From Pantanalinema sp. (lineage in GTDB: Bacteria > Cyanobacteriota > Sericytochromatia > S15B-MN24 > UBA4093): a DNA stretch of 59,395 bases. The notes beneath the pieces were generated by a model. It was not told where the DNA came from, searched no databases, and worked only from the letters and a program-made list of their open reading frames with translations. Below, in pieces: positions 31,115 to 38,945 of the stretch; position 1 is the first letter of the stretch; each line of letters starts with the position of its first letter. Where the stretch lies: contig DATNQI010000054.1 of the NCBI GenBank assembly GCA_036704125.1, forward strand, positions 1 through 59,395, read 5' to 3'. Position numbers and translations under genes: made by a program.

Positions 31115-31648
31115 ATGGACCTCGCCTTCGGCCTCTTGATCGGGATCGGCATGGGCGCCTTGATCCAGCGCGTCCGCGCCTCGAGCCCGGGCATGATCGC
31201 CCGCAACCTGCGGCTCGAGAACCTTTCGATCATCAAGTTCATGGCCCTTGCGATCGCCGTGGGGGCCGTCGCCTCCTATGTGCTCGCCGGCTTCGTCCCG
31301 ATGCACTTCTCGATCAAGCCCACCTACGTGCTCGGGGTCCTGGCCGGAGGCCTGGTCTTCGGGCTGGGCTTCGGCCTGGCGGGCTATTGCCCCGGCACGT
31401 GCGTGGTGGGTGCCGCCGAGGGGCGCAAGGACGCCCTCTTCACCCTCGCCGGCGGCCTCGGGGGAGCCCTCGCCTTCACCCTCGCCTTCCCCGCCCTGGA
31501 GCGGAGCTTGATCACTCCCTTCAACTACGGGAAAATCACCCTGGCGGATCTCATCCACCTGCCGCCGCTCGGGATCGCCGTCGGCCTCGCCCTGATCCTG
31601 GCGGCCTTCGCGTTCCTGGCCCCCACCCAGCTCAGGCGCCCTTCGTGA
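31115..31648 (+). CDS. YeeE/YedE-family sulfur transporter, second half
   Basis: A 177-residue protein with about five membrane helices and the Cys motif FGLAGYCPGTCVVG, the counterpart of the GGCTSGH motif in the preceding gene. The pair would assemble as one channel with both Cys sites. The start ATG follows the previous stop by a single base, so translation is coupled. Confidence 0.9.
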   Translation: MDLAFGLLIGIGMGALIQRVRASSPGMIARNLRLENLSIIKFMALAIAVGAVASYVLAGFVPMHFSIKPTYVLGVLAGGLVFGLGFGLAGYCPGTCVVGAAEGRKDALFTLAGGLGGALAFTLAFPALERSLITPFNYGKITLADLIHLPPLGIAVGLALILAAFAFLAPTQLRRPS

Positions 31649-31684
31649 TCCGATGACATTCGACAAAGGAGCTTCGACGCCACG

Positions 31685-32287
31685 ATGACAGCCATCTTCT
31701 GGAACGAGCGCTTCAAGCAGGAAGCCTACGTCTACGGGGAGGCCCCCAACGACTTCGTCGCCACCCACGGCCACCTGTTGCCTCCAGGCAGCCGGGTCCT
31801 GAGCCTCGGCGAGGGAGAGGGGCGCAACGCCACCCACCTGGCGGCCCGAGGATCCCTCGTGACGGCCCTGGACAGCTCGGAGGAAGGCTTCGAGAAGCTC
31901 AAGCGCCTGGCTGAAAAGCGGGGGGTGACGGTCGAGACCGTGCTCGGTGACGTCACCACGAGCGACATGGGCACCGACCGGTGGGATGCCATCCTCGACA
32001 TCTACTGCCACCTGCCGGGAGCGGTGCGAGGCCGGCTTTACGAGAACATCCGGCGGGCCCTCAAGCCCGGCGGGATGTTCATGACCGAGCAGTTCGCCCC
32101 CGGCCAGCTCGCCTATCAGAGCGGGGGGCCCAAGGACCTCGACATGCTGCTGCCCCTCTCGGAGCTCACGGCCGCCTTCGACGGCTGGGAAGTCCTGGTC
32201 GCAAGCGAGGAGGTCGTCCAGCTGGACGAGGGACCGTTCCACCAGGGGGCGGCGGCCGTCACCCGGTTCATCGCGCGGAAGCCTTAG
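31685..32287 (+). CDS. Class I SAM-dependent methyltransferase
   Basis: A 200-residue protein with motif I SRVLSLGEGEGRNATHLAA, an acidic strand end TALDSSEEGFEKL and WDAILDIYCHLP. It is close in pattern to TehB/small-molecule methyltransferases that act on tellurite, thiols or thiopurines. In this sulfur cluster, methylation of sulfide or a thiol is possible but not demonstrated. It lies 36 bp after the YeeE half and 12 bp before the DUF302 gene. Confidence 0.85.
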   Translation: MTAIFWNERFKQEAYVYGEAPNDFVATHGHLLPPGSRVLSLGEGEGRNATHLAARGSLVTALDSSEEGFEKLKRLAEKRGVTVETVLGDVTTSDMGTDRWDAILDIYCHLPGAVRGRLYENIRRALKPGGMFMTEQFAPGQLAYQSGGPKDLDMLLPLSELTAAFDGWEVLVASEEVVQLDEGPFHQGAAAVTRFIARKP

Positions 32288-32299
32288 AGGAGATCACAC

Positions 32300-32704
32300 A
32301 TGCAATTCGCCATCGAGACCTACGGGCTGGGCGGCAAGGTCCAGCTCGACCACGCCACCGCCCTCGAAAGGACCAAGGAGGCCCTGAAGGCCAACGGCTT
32401 CGGCGTCCTGTCCGAGATCGACGTGCAGGCGATCTTCAAGGCCAAGCTCGGGGTCGATCGGCCGCCGTACGTGATCCTGGGGGCGTGCAACCCCGGCCTC
32501 GCCCACCAGGCCCTCGGCATCGAGCCCGACCTCGGGCTGCTCCTGCCGTGCAACGTGGTGGTCTACGAGGACGCGCAGGGGGTCTGGGTCAAGGCCATCG
32601 AGCCGGCCAAGATGCTCTCGGTGGTCGAGAACCCCGCCGTCGAGCCGATCGCCACGCAGGTGCGCGCCCTGCTGGAGCGCGTCCTCCTGGCGATCGAAGG
32701 CTAA
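32300..32704 (+). CDS. DUF302 protein
   Basis: A 134-residue protein with the DUF302 pattern: ALERTKEALKANGFGVLSEI, DVQAIFKAKLGV, YVILGACNPGLAHQAL and LLLPCNVVVYE. DUF302 proteins accompany sulfur-oxidation and redox genes; the conserved Cys of LLPCN may be functional. It ends the sulfur operon and overlaps by 4 bp, tail to tail, the zinc-finger gene on the other strand. Confidence 0.92.
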   Translation: MQFAIETYGLGGKVQLDHATALERTKEALKANGFGVLSEIDVQAIFKAKLGVDRPPYVILGACNPGLAHQALGIEPDLGLLLPCNVVVYEDAQGVWVKAIEPAKMLSVVENPAVEPIATQVRALLERVLLAIEG

Positions 32705-32883
32705 GCGGAGACCTCGATCTCGCCGGTGCCCTCGCAGCGCGAGCAATCGACCTCGCGATCGCCGTCGCAGGCGTCGCACATGGTCTCGCCGTAGCCGGCG
32801 GGGTGGTCCATCTTGCCGGTGCCGAAGCACTTGCGGCAGCTCACGACTCCCTTGCCGGTGCAGGTCGAACAGGTGGTGGCCAT
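32701..32883 (-). CDS. Stand-alone DnaJ-type zinc-finger protein (60 aa)
   Basis: From ATG 32883 with GAGGAG upstream. It consists almost entirely of four CxxC units (CSTCTGKG, CRKCFGTGK, CDACDGDRE, CSRCEGTGE), which is the cysteine-rich zinc region of DnaJ without the J or C-terminal domains. It probably binds two zinc ions and acts as a thiol-disulfide or protein-binding module. Its stop overlaps that of the DUF302 gene. Confidence 0.8.
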   Translation of the reverse strand: MATTCSTCTGKGVVSCRKCFGTGKMDHPAGYGETMCDACDGDREVDCSRCEGTGEIEVSA

Positions 32884-32915
32884 GGTATCTCCTCGTGAAA
32901 GGGGGGGCGCCCCCA

Positions 32916-33410
32916 TCATACCTCCGGCTGCGGCGAACCGGCAGGCCTGGCAACGGTCGCGAGCGTCGCCTGCACCATGCGCACCAGGTCCGAGGGCGCA
33001 AGCAGGATCTGGGTCCCCCGCACCCCCGCGCTGATGCTGATCGTGGCATGATCGAGGGCGCTTCGGTCCAGGTAGACCGGAAAGCGCTTCTTGGTGCCGA
33101 TGGGCGAGACGCCGCCCCGGATGTAGCCGGTCACGGGCTGAACGTCCTTGAGGGGCAGCATCTCGCAGCGCTTGTTGCCGCTCGCGCCGGCAGCCGCCTT
33201 GAGGTCCAGCTCGGTGCCCGCCGGCACCAGCACCAGCAGCACGCCGGTCTTGTCGCCCTTGAGGGCGAGGGTCTTGAAGACCTCCTCCTCGCGCATGCCG
33301 ATCTTGCGCGCGACCGACTCGGCCGACAGGTCCGCCTCGTCCACCTCGTAGTCGACGAGGCGGTAGGGCACCTTGGCCTGGTCCAGCAGGCGAACGGCGT
33401 TGGTCTTCAC
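32916..33410 (-). CDS. YbaK/EbsC-family aminoacyl-tRNA deacylase
   Basis: A 164-residue protein from GTG 33410 (GAGGAG upstream). The motifs KTNAVRLLDQAKVPYRLVDY, EEEVFKTLALKGD, CEMLPLKDVQPVTGYIRGGV and SPIGTKKRFPVYLD identify the YbaK (Cys-tRNA(Pro)/Cys-tRNA(Cys) deacylase) family. The catalytic-pocket lysine follows VFKTL. It edits mischarged tRNA in the cytosol. It lies downstream of the carboxypeptidase gene with a hairpin between them. Confidence 0.92.
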   Translation of the reverse strand: MKTNAVRLLDQAKVPYRLVDYEVDEADLSAESVARKIGMREEEVFKTLALKGDKTGVLLVLVPAGTELDLKAAAGASGNKRCEMLPLKDVQPVTGYIRGGVSPIGTKKRFPVYLDRSALDHATISISAGVRGTQILLAPSDLVRMVQATLATVARPAGSPQPEV

Positions 33411-33435
33411 GAGGCTCTCCTCACGTGGAAAGGCC

Positions 33436-33467
33436 GCGAGGCCGCCCGTCGAAACGGGCGACCTCGC
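33436..33467 (-). terminator. Hairpin after the M14 carboxypeptidase gene
   Basis: GCGAGGYCGCCCGT arms pair with one mismatch around CGAA, 17 bp past the stop at 33484. Only a weak T run follows on the minus strand. Confidence 0.5.
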
Positions 33468-33483
33468 AGGAAACGGGAGCGGA

Positions 33484-34947
33484 CTAGTTGCTCCAGGCGG
33501 TGCCCCAGGGGCCCCAGGCACCGTTCGCGCCCTTGGCGTGGACGTAGACGACCTGGCGCGACGCCGAGCGGACGGCAGCCACGGCCTTGCGGTCCGCGAC
33601 GCGCATGGCGGTCCCGGTGCCGGCGGCGCCGGGGCGGCCGACGAAGTACTCGGCCTGGGTGACGGCGTCCTCGGCCTCGAGGCTGATCGTGCCGGTGGTG
33701 CCGGCGGCCTCGACCTTGGGCCCGAAGATCGCGTCGGGGTTGTCGGCGATCTTGAGGGCGAAGAGCATCATGGGGCGGTTCTCGTCCCAGAACCTGGAGA
33801 CCCGCGAGAAGGGGGGATCGAAGCCGTCGTTGTAGCTGCCGACCTCGACGGTGTAGGCGAGGGTTCCAAGCTTCTCGAAGGCCCAGTCCACGTCGTCGCC
33901 GCTGTTGACGTACATCTTGCTGCCCTGGTAGGCGTCGTAGCCCGAGAGCTTGCCCATGGCCTGGCCGATGGGCGCGAGGCGCTTGTCCGGGGCCGGCTCG
34001 TCCTTCTTGTCCCAGGACCACATGACCGCGTTGCTGAAGGAGTGGAAGGTCAGGTACACGACCGGCTTGATGCGGAGCATCAGGTCGCGCATGGTCTGGG
34101 TCTCGGGCTCCGAGAAGGCCTTGGCGCCGCGGAAGGTGTCGGACTCGGGGTTGCTCGAGTCGCCCGCGGTGCCCCACGACGCGTCGTAGTTGCGGTTGAG
34201 GTCCACGCCCAGGCGGCTCTTGCCGCCGGTGACGTTGTTGGTGTTCTTGCGCTGGTTGCCGCCCTTGGCCGCGAGCGCGTGACCGTCCGGGTTGACCATG
34301 GGCACCAGCCAGATGTCGCGGTTGTCGACGGCGGCGGTCACCTCGGCGTCCTTGCCGTAGCCGTCGGCCAGGTGATGGACCATGCCGAGCACCATCTCGG
34401 GGGTCACCAGCTCGCGGGCGTGGTGGCAGCCGGCGAAGAGCACGGTGGGCTTGCCGGTGCCGGCCTTCTTGAAGTGGATCGCCCAGATGTCGCGGCTGCC
34501 CTTGCCCTGGTTCTTCTCCCAGCCGTCGCCGATGTCCTGCAGCTCGACCAGCTGGGGGTACTTGGCCGCGACGTCCTTGAGCTCGGCGAGCATGGTGTCG
34601 TAGGTGTGGTAACCCTTGTCGAAGGTGTTGTTGAGGTAGCGATCGCTGCGGCGGGTGACCTTGAAGCCGAGCTGCTTGGCCTTCTCGTACTGCGCCTGGT
34701 TGAGCGCGCCCTTGAGGCGCATGGCCTTGCGATCGACCGACCAGATGTCCGCGCCGGCGTTGACCAGGGCGTTGAGCTGGTCGCGCTGCTTGTAGGTCAT
34801 CTCGACGGCGACGATCTGGTCCTTCGAGCTGAAGGCGATGGGCGCACCCTCGCCGTCGCCGCCCAGGGGGCCTGACATGAGACCGCAGCCCGCGATCGTG
34901 GACGCGGCAAGGAGCGAGAGGGCGGTGCGGAGCGAGCGCTTGAACAA
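33484..34947 (-). CDS. M14-family zinc carboxypeptidase lipoprotein
   Basis: A 487-residue protein with signal peptide and lipobox IAGC. After a propeptide-like region (~35-115) comes the peptidase M14 domain: zinc ligands in CHHARELVTPE and the later TFHSFSNAVMW His, substrate Arg/Asn in GVDLNRNYDASWG, and the catalytic Glu in AYTVEVGSY. A C-terminal beta extension (ISLEAEDAVTQAEYFVG) follows. It should remove C-terminal residues from peptides at the cell surface. Upstream TTAA repeats at exact 11-bp spacing link it to the regulon of the caspase-like lipoproteins. Confidence 0.93.
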   Translation of the reverse strand: MFKRSLRTALSLLAASTIAGCGLMSGPLGGDGEGAPIAFSSKDQIVAVEMTYKQRDQLNALVNAGADIWSVDRKAMRLKGALNQAQYEKAKQLGFKVTRRSDRYLNNTFDKGYHTYDTMLAELKDVAAKYPQLVELQDIGDGWEKNQGKGSRDIWAIHFKKAGTGKPTVLFAGCHHARELVTPEMVLGMVHHLADGYGKDAEVTAAVDNRDIWLVPMVNPDGHALAAKGGNQRKNTNNVTGGKSRLGVDLNRNYDASWGTAGDSSNPESDTFRGAKAFSEPETQTMRDLMLRIKPVVYLTFHSFSNAVMWSWDKKDEPAPDKRLAPIGQAMGKLSGYDAYQGSKMYVNSGDDVDWAFEKLGTLAYTVEVGSYNDGFDPPFSRVSRFWDENRPMMLFALKIADNPDAIFGPKVEAAGTTGTISLEAEDAVTQAEYFVGRPGAAGTGTAMRVADRKAVAAVRSASRQVVYVHAKGANGAWGPWGTAWSN

Positions 34948-34988
34948 GGTGAATACCTCGCGAGATCGAGGGGGCGACGTTGCTTAGG

Positions 34989-35016
34989 TTAATACTAGCT
35001 TAAATATAGCTTAACT
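34989..35016. promoter_or_regulatory. TTAA direct repeats, 11-bp spaced, upstream of M14 gene
   Basis: TTAA units begin at 34989, 35000 and 35011, exactly 11 bp apart, 42-69 bp before the gene start. On the minus strand TTGTGA and TAGTAT with an 18-bp spacer form a possible promoter here. Confidence 0.5.
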
Positions 35017-35116
35017 CACAAGCGATCTTGCGTGATCTCCGAAAAAAAGATCGGCGCCTGGGCCGGGCGGGGAAATTCCGCTACCATGAGGCCCGAGTCG
35101 CAGGAAAGGAGCCGCC

Positions 35117-35251
35117 ATGACGCCCTCATCCCAACCCGATCCCACCGGCCCGGACGGCGCCGAGGAGGTGGAGCGCATGGAGAAGGAAGCGATCACGCTC
35201 GAGGACGGCCGCACGCTGATCTACTACCGCTTCGTGCCGGAGGAGCGCTGA
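35117..35251 (+). CDS. Small acidic protein upstream of galT (44 aa)
   Basis: ATG 35117 has AAAGGAG with a 5-base spacer. The product begins with a Pro/Asp-rich tail and ends in EEVERMEKEAITLEDGRTLI followed by YYRFVPEER. There is no membrane helix. The stop overlaps the galT start by one base (TGATG), so expression is coupled to galT. I do not know the family; the coupling and ribosome site argue that it is a real gene. Confidence 0.6.
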   Translation: MTPSSQPDPTGPDGAEEVERMEKEAITLEDGRTLIYYRFVPEER

Positions 35252-36234
35252 TGTCCGAGCTGCGCTGGAACCCCATCAACGAGGAGTGGGTCGTCACCGC
35301 CACCCACCGGCAGGACCGCACCTTCATGCCGCCCGCGGACTACTGCCCGATCTGCCCGACCAGGCCCGGCGGCTTCCCCACCGAGGTGCCCGCCGCCGAC
35401 TACGAGTACGTGGTCTTCGAGAACAAGTTCCCCTCCTTCCGGCCCCACCCCGACGCCCCCGCGATCGAGGGGACCGACCTGATGCCGGTGCGCAGCGCCG
35501 TGGGCGCCTGCGAGGTGGTGCTGTACACCCCCAGGCACGAGGGCACGCTCGCGGATCGCACCGTCCTCGAGATCGAGCGCCTCGTTAGGGTCTGGCAGGA
35601 CCGCTACCGGGTGCTCGGGGCGCGCAGCGAGATCGCCTACGTCTTCATCTTCGAGAACAAGGGGGAGGCCATCGGGGTGACGCTCCCCCACCCCCACGGC
35701 CAGATCTACGCCTTCGGCTACCTGCCCCCCAAGATCGAACGCGAGCTTTCAAGCCAGGCCAAGTACCACGCCAAAACGGGCCGCTGCCTGCACTGCGACG
35801 TGCTCGATGAGGAGCGCAGGGACGCGCGCCGGATCGTCGCCGAGAACGCCCACTTCGTCGCCCTCGTCCCCTTCTACGCCCGCTACCCCTACGAGGTGCA
35901 CCTCTACGCCAAGGGGCACGTCGAGGCGATCGACGAATTCGACCGGGAGGCCCGGCTGGATCTCGCGGCCATGCTCAAGACGGTGATGCTCAAGTACGAC
36001 GGCCTCTTCGGCTTCAGCCTGCCCTACATGATGGTCATGCACCAGCGGCCCACCGACGGCGAGGATCACCCGGGCTGTCACTTCCACGTCGAGTTCTACC
36101 CGCCCAACCGGACCGCCCAGAAGCTCAAGTACCTGGCCGGCTGCGAGTCGGGAGCGGGCACCTTCATCAACGACACCTTGCCCGAAGAGAAGGCCGCCGA
36201 GCTCAGGGCGATCCCGGCGGATAACATTCGCTAG
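35251..36234 (+). CDS. galT: Galactose-1-phosphate uridylyltransferase
   Basis: A 327-residue protein beginning MSELRWNPINEEWVVTATHR. The zinc Cys pair CPIC, the histidine-triad catalytic motif HPHGQ at residues 147-151 (nucleophile His149) and the C-terminal CHFHVEFYPP match GalT. It exchanges UDP between glucose and galactose 1-phosphates in the Leloir pathway. No galK or galE is nearby. It is translationally coupled to the 44-residue protein upstream. Confidence 0.95.
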   Translation: MSELRWNPINEEWVVTATHRQDRTFMPPADYCPICPTRPGGFPTEVPAADYEYVVFENKFPSFRPHPDAPAIEGTDLMPVRSAVGACEVVLYTPRHEGTLADRTVLEIERLVRVWQDRYRVLGARSEIAYVFIFENKGEAIGVTLPHPHGQIYAFGYLPPKIERELSSQAKYHAKTGRCLHCDVLDEERRDARRIVAENAHFVALVPFYARYPYEVHLYAKGHVEAIDEFDREARLDLAAMLKTVMLKYDGLFGFSLPYMMVMHQRPTDGEDHPGCHFHVEFYPPNRTAQKLKYLAGCESGAGTFINDTLPEEKAAELRAIPADNIR

Positions 36235-36359
36235 GACGCTCACAACGGCTTTCGTGGCCCTGACCGAGGCGCCGGGACCCGTAGCAAGCTATGCTCCCCT
36301 CCAACACCCGCCAGCCTCCCCCGCGCGGGGGACGGCCCGATAGAGGAGGATGCTCCCGC

Positions 36360-36683
36360 ATGCGTAAGAGTTTGCTCGCGCTTTCGCTCTGCCTGGGACT
36401 GACCGGGGTCATGATGAGCGGCTGCGCCGGGATGATGCACGGCAAGTCCGCGACGGCCTACGACCAGAAGGTGGGCACCCGCACCGTCGCCTTCGAGAAC
36501 AAGATCTTCCAGACCCGCGGCGAGGCGCTGCCCCTCAAGGACGACCAGGTCGTCTCGCTCGGCATCGTCGAGGGGCTGGAGGTCTTCCAGCTCAAGGGCG
36601 GCGGCGGCGGCCAGGGCCAGGCCGACCTGATCTACGTCAAGACCGTCGACGGGCGCTACCAGCCCCTCGTCCGGATCATGTAA
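36360..36683 (+). CDS. Small lipoprotein (107 aa)
   Basis: ATG 36360 follows GAGGAGG. Signal peptide KSLLALSLCLGLTGVMM with lipobox MSGC. The mature part has beta strands (TRTVAFENKIF, DQVVSLGIVEGLEVFQLKG) and a Gly-rich turn followed by ADLIYVKTVDGRYQPLV. No family is recognised. It is followed by a strong terminator at 36699 and so is monocistronic. Confidence 0.7.
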   Translation: MRKSLLALSLCLGLTGVMMSGCAGMMHGKSATAYDQKVGTRTVAFENKIFQTRGEALPLKDDQVVSLGIVEGLEVFQLKGGGGGQGQADLIYVKTVDGRYQPLVRIM

Positions 36684-36698
36684 GGGCCACGAGACCCC

Positions 36699-36731
36699 GG
36701 ACCCCCCTGTTCACAGGGGGGTCCTTTCGTT
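36699..36731 (+). terminator. Terminator after the small lipoprotein gene
   Basis: GGACCCCCCTG/CAGGGGGGTCC with loop TTCA and a following TTTCGTTT tract. Confidence 0.85.
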
Positions 36732-36791
36732 TCCCTGCGAAACCGCTTAAAATCGGCAGATGGCGCGATCGCGCACCGGAAAGGGAAGAAC

Positions 36792-37856
36792 GTGGAAGCC
36801 ACCGGAGTCCTGCTCATCAACCTGGGCACCCCCAACGCCCCCGTGACCGCCGAGGTCCGGGACTACCTGGCCGAGTTCCTGGGGGATTCGCGCGTCCTCG
36901 ACATGCCCGCCCCGGTGCGCAAGCTGCTCCTGAACCTCGTCATCCTGCCCTTCAGGCCCAGGAAGTCCGCCGCGGCCTACCGCGAGATCTGGACCGAAGG
37001 GGGCTCGCCTTTGCGCTGTCACAGCGACGACCTGCTCGCACGGGTGCGCGAGGCCCTGGGCCCCGAAGTGCCGGTGGAGTTCGCCATGCGCTACGGCACC
37101 CCCTCGATCGAGTCGGCGCTGCACGTCCTGCGCCGGCAGGGCGTCAACCGGCTGGTGGTGCTGCCCCTGTACCCGCAGCAGGCCTCGTCCACCGGCGGCT
37201 CGTCGCTCCAGGAGGTCTACCGGGTCGCGGGCACCTGCTACAACGTCCCTTCCCTGCACGTGGTGGCGCCGTTCTACGAGCACCCGGCCTACGTGCGGGC
37301 CTCGGCCGCGGTCGCCCGGCCCGTCGTGGCCGACTTCGAACCCGATCACGTCCTCTTCAGCTTCCACGGCCTGCCCGAGCGCCAGATCCGCAAGGGGGAC
37401 GACGCCGGCAGCCACTGCCTGGTGAGCGAGGGCTGCTGCGCGCGCATCACCGAGGCCAACCGCAACTGCTACCGGGCCCAGTGCTACGCGAGCGCCCGGG
37501 CGATCGCTGGCGCCCTTTCGCTGAGCCCCGAGCGCTACAGCGTCTCGTTCCAGTCCCGGCTGGGGCGCATCCCCTGGATCCAGCCCCACACCGAGGAGAT
37601 GCTCGTGCGCCTGGCCGAGAAGGGCGTCAAGCGCCTCGCCGTCGTGTGCCCCGCCTTCACCGCGGACTGCCTGGAGACGCTCGAGGAGATCGGCATCCGA
37701 GCGAGGGCCACCTTCGTTTCGGCGGGCGGCGAGGACCTGCGTCTGGTGCCGTCGCTCAACGCGCACCCCGAGTGGGTGGAGGCCATCAAGGAGCTGCTGA
37801 CGCCCTACCTGACGACGCGCCAAGCCGCTCCCGCTCTGCCTTCTTCAGGCTCCTGA
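36792..37856 (+). CDS. hemH: Ferrochelatase
   Basis: A 354-residue protein from GTG 36792. Motifs GVLLINLGTPNAP, FSFHGLPERQIRKGDDAG, a Cys-rich stretch (HCLVSEGCCARI, NRNCYRAQCYA), SFQSRLGRIPWIQPHTEE and VVCPAFTADCLETLEE identify ferrochelatase; the His of SFHG and the Glu of TLEE are the catalytic pair. It inserts Fe(II) into protoporphyrin at the membrane, supplying haem for the cbb3 oxidase. The clustered cysteines could bind an iron-sulfur centre or metal, as in some bacterial subfamilies. The last 71 bp overlap the convergent YjbR gene. Confidence 0.95.
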   Translation: MEATGVLLINLGTPNAPVTAEVRDYLAEFLGDSRVLDMPAPVRKLLLNLVILPFRPRKSAAAYREIWTEGGSPLRCHSDDLLARVREALGPEVPVEFAMRYGTPSIESALHVLRRQGVNRLVVLPLYPQQASSTGGSSLQEVYRVAGTCYNVPSLHVVAPFYEHPAYVRASAAVARPVVADFEPDHVLFSFHGLPERQIRKGDDAGSHCLVSEGCCARITEANRNCYRAQCYASARAIAGALSLSPERYSVSFQSRLGRIPWIQPHTEEMLVRLAEKGVKRLAVVCPAFTADCLETLEEIGIRARATFVSAGGEDLRLVPSLNAHPEWVEAIKELLTPYLTTRQAAPALPSSGS

Positions 37857-38166
37857 CGACCAGCTCGTAGGAGTGGTCGACGAGCTGTCGCACCAGCTCG
37901 TCCGAGAGGCTGCCGTCCAGCGTCAGGGTGTTCCAGTGGCGCTTGTTCAGGTGGTAGCCCGGCTGGATGGCGGGGTGGGTCTCGCGCAGGATCAAGGCGC
38001 GCTCGGGGTCGCACTTGAGGCTGACATGCAAAGGCGCGCTTCCCACCGCGACCAGCGCGAACATCTTGTCCAGGACCTTGAAGACGTGGGCGTCCGGCCC
38101 GAACGGGTAGGAGGCACTCACCCCGGCCTTGGGCGCGCAGAGGGCCTCGAAGGTGCTCGTGTCCAT
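37786..38166 (-). CDS. MmcQ/YjbR-family protein
   Basis: A 126-residue protein from ATG 38166. The segments ASYPFGPDAHVFKVLDKMFA, PLHVSLKCDPERALILRE, PGYHLNKRHWNTLTLD and LVDHSYELVVRSL are the MmcQ/YjbR (DUF419) pattern. These small proteins have a double-wing DNA-binding-like fold with no agreed function. The 3' end overlaps hemH convergently by 71 bp, and the gene upstream starts just 3 bp away. Confidence 0.9.
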   Translation of the reverse strand: MDTSTFEALCAPKAGVSASYPFGPDAHVFKVLDKMFALVAVGSAPLHVSLKCDPERALILRETHPAIQPGYHLNKRHWNTLTLDGSLSDELVRQLVDHSYELVVRSLKKAERERLGASSGRASAAP

Positions 38167-38168
38167 GG

Positions 38169-38945
38169 CTAGTACCCCTGGGCGAAGCGCACGAACCAGG
38201 CCCCGTAAGGGATCGCCTGGGGCGAGGCCAATAGCGAGTCGCCCGAGACCGTGCGCAGCAGGTAGGCGGCATTCTGCCCGCCCCGGTAGCCCAGCTCGAT
38301 CACGCTGGTGCCGAAGCTGGTGTGGAGGCCCGCCTCGTAGAGGTCCGCGGCCCGGTTGAGGCCGTAGACGTAGTGGCCGTAGGCGTTCACGTTGTGCCAG
38401 TCCATCAGCTTGTAGCGGGCACCGACCATCGGCCCGACGGTCATGCCGAGGCCGTAGGTGCCGTCCTTGGTGGCGGTGTAGCCGGCGGCCGTCCCCAACC
38501 CGATGGCCAGGGAGGTGCGATCGCCCAGGCTCCACAGGGGCTCCAGCTCGCGGCTCCGGCTCCGGACGCCCACCAGGTTGTAGCCCAGAAGGGCGCTGGC
38601 GATGGGCATGAGGGTGTTGCCCTGCGCCTGGGGGTTCTGCGGGTCCCGCGAGATGCCCAGGAGCCGGGGGCTGACCATGACCCCGCCGAGGGCGGCGGCG
38701 GCGTAGAAGCGGCGATCCCAGTACGACCACCCGGCCAGATCGAGGGCGTAGGCGTCCTCGCCCTGGACCTGGCCGATGCCGACCAGGCCGAGGGCGTGCG
38801 TCGCCTGCATCCGGTGCCGCAGCTCGGGGTGCACCTCGAGCATGTAGGGGTCCAGGTCCTCGGAGCCGGGGCGGGTGTCCGCGGCCTGCGCCCCGAGCGC
38901 CGTGAGCAGGACGAGAAGGGCCGCGAGCGGCAGCGAGGCCCTCAT
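38169..38945 (-). CDS. Predicted outer-membrane or surface beta-barrel protein
   Basis: A 258-residue protein with a Sec signal peptide (LPLAALLVLLTALGAQA). The mature part alternates Gly-rich amphipathic strands (TSLAIGLGTAAGYTATKD, YGLGMTVGPMVGARYKL, TSVIELGYRGG) and ends with aromatic FVRFAQGY, which fits a beta-barrel. No family is recognised. It overlaps the lipoprotein gene at 38942 by 4 bp, so the two are coexpressed and may interact at the outer membrane. Confidence 0.65.
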   Translation of the reverse strand: MRASLPLAALLVLLTALGAQAADTRPGSEDLDPYMLEVHPELRHRMQATHALGLVGIGQVQGEDAYALDLAGWSYWDRRFYAAAALGGVMVSPRLLGISRDPQNPQAQGNTLMPIASALLGYNLVGVRSRSRELEPLWSLGDRTSLAIGLGTAAGYTATKDGTYGLGMTVGPMVGARYKLMDWHNVNAYGHYVYGLNRAADLYEAGLHTSFGTSVIELGYRGGQNAAYLLRTVSGDSLLASPQAIPYGAWFVRFAQGY

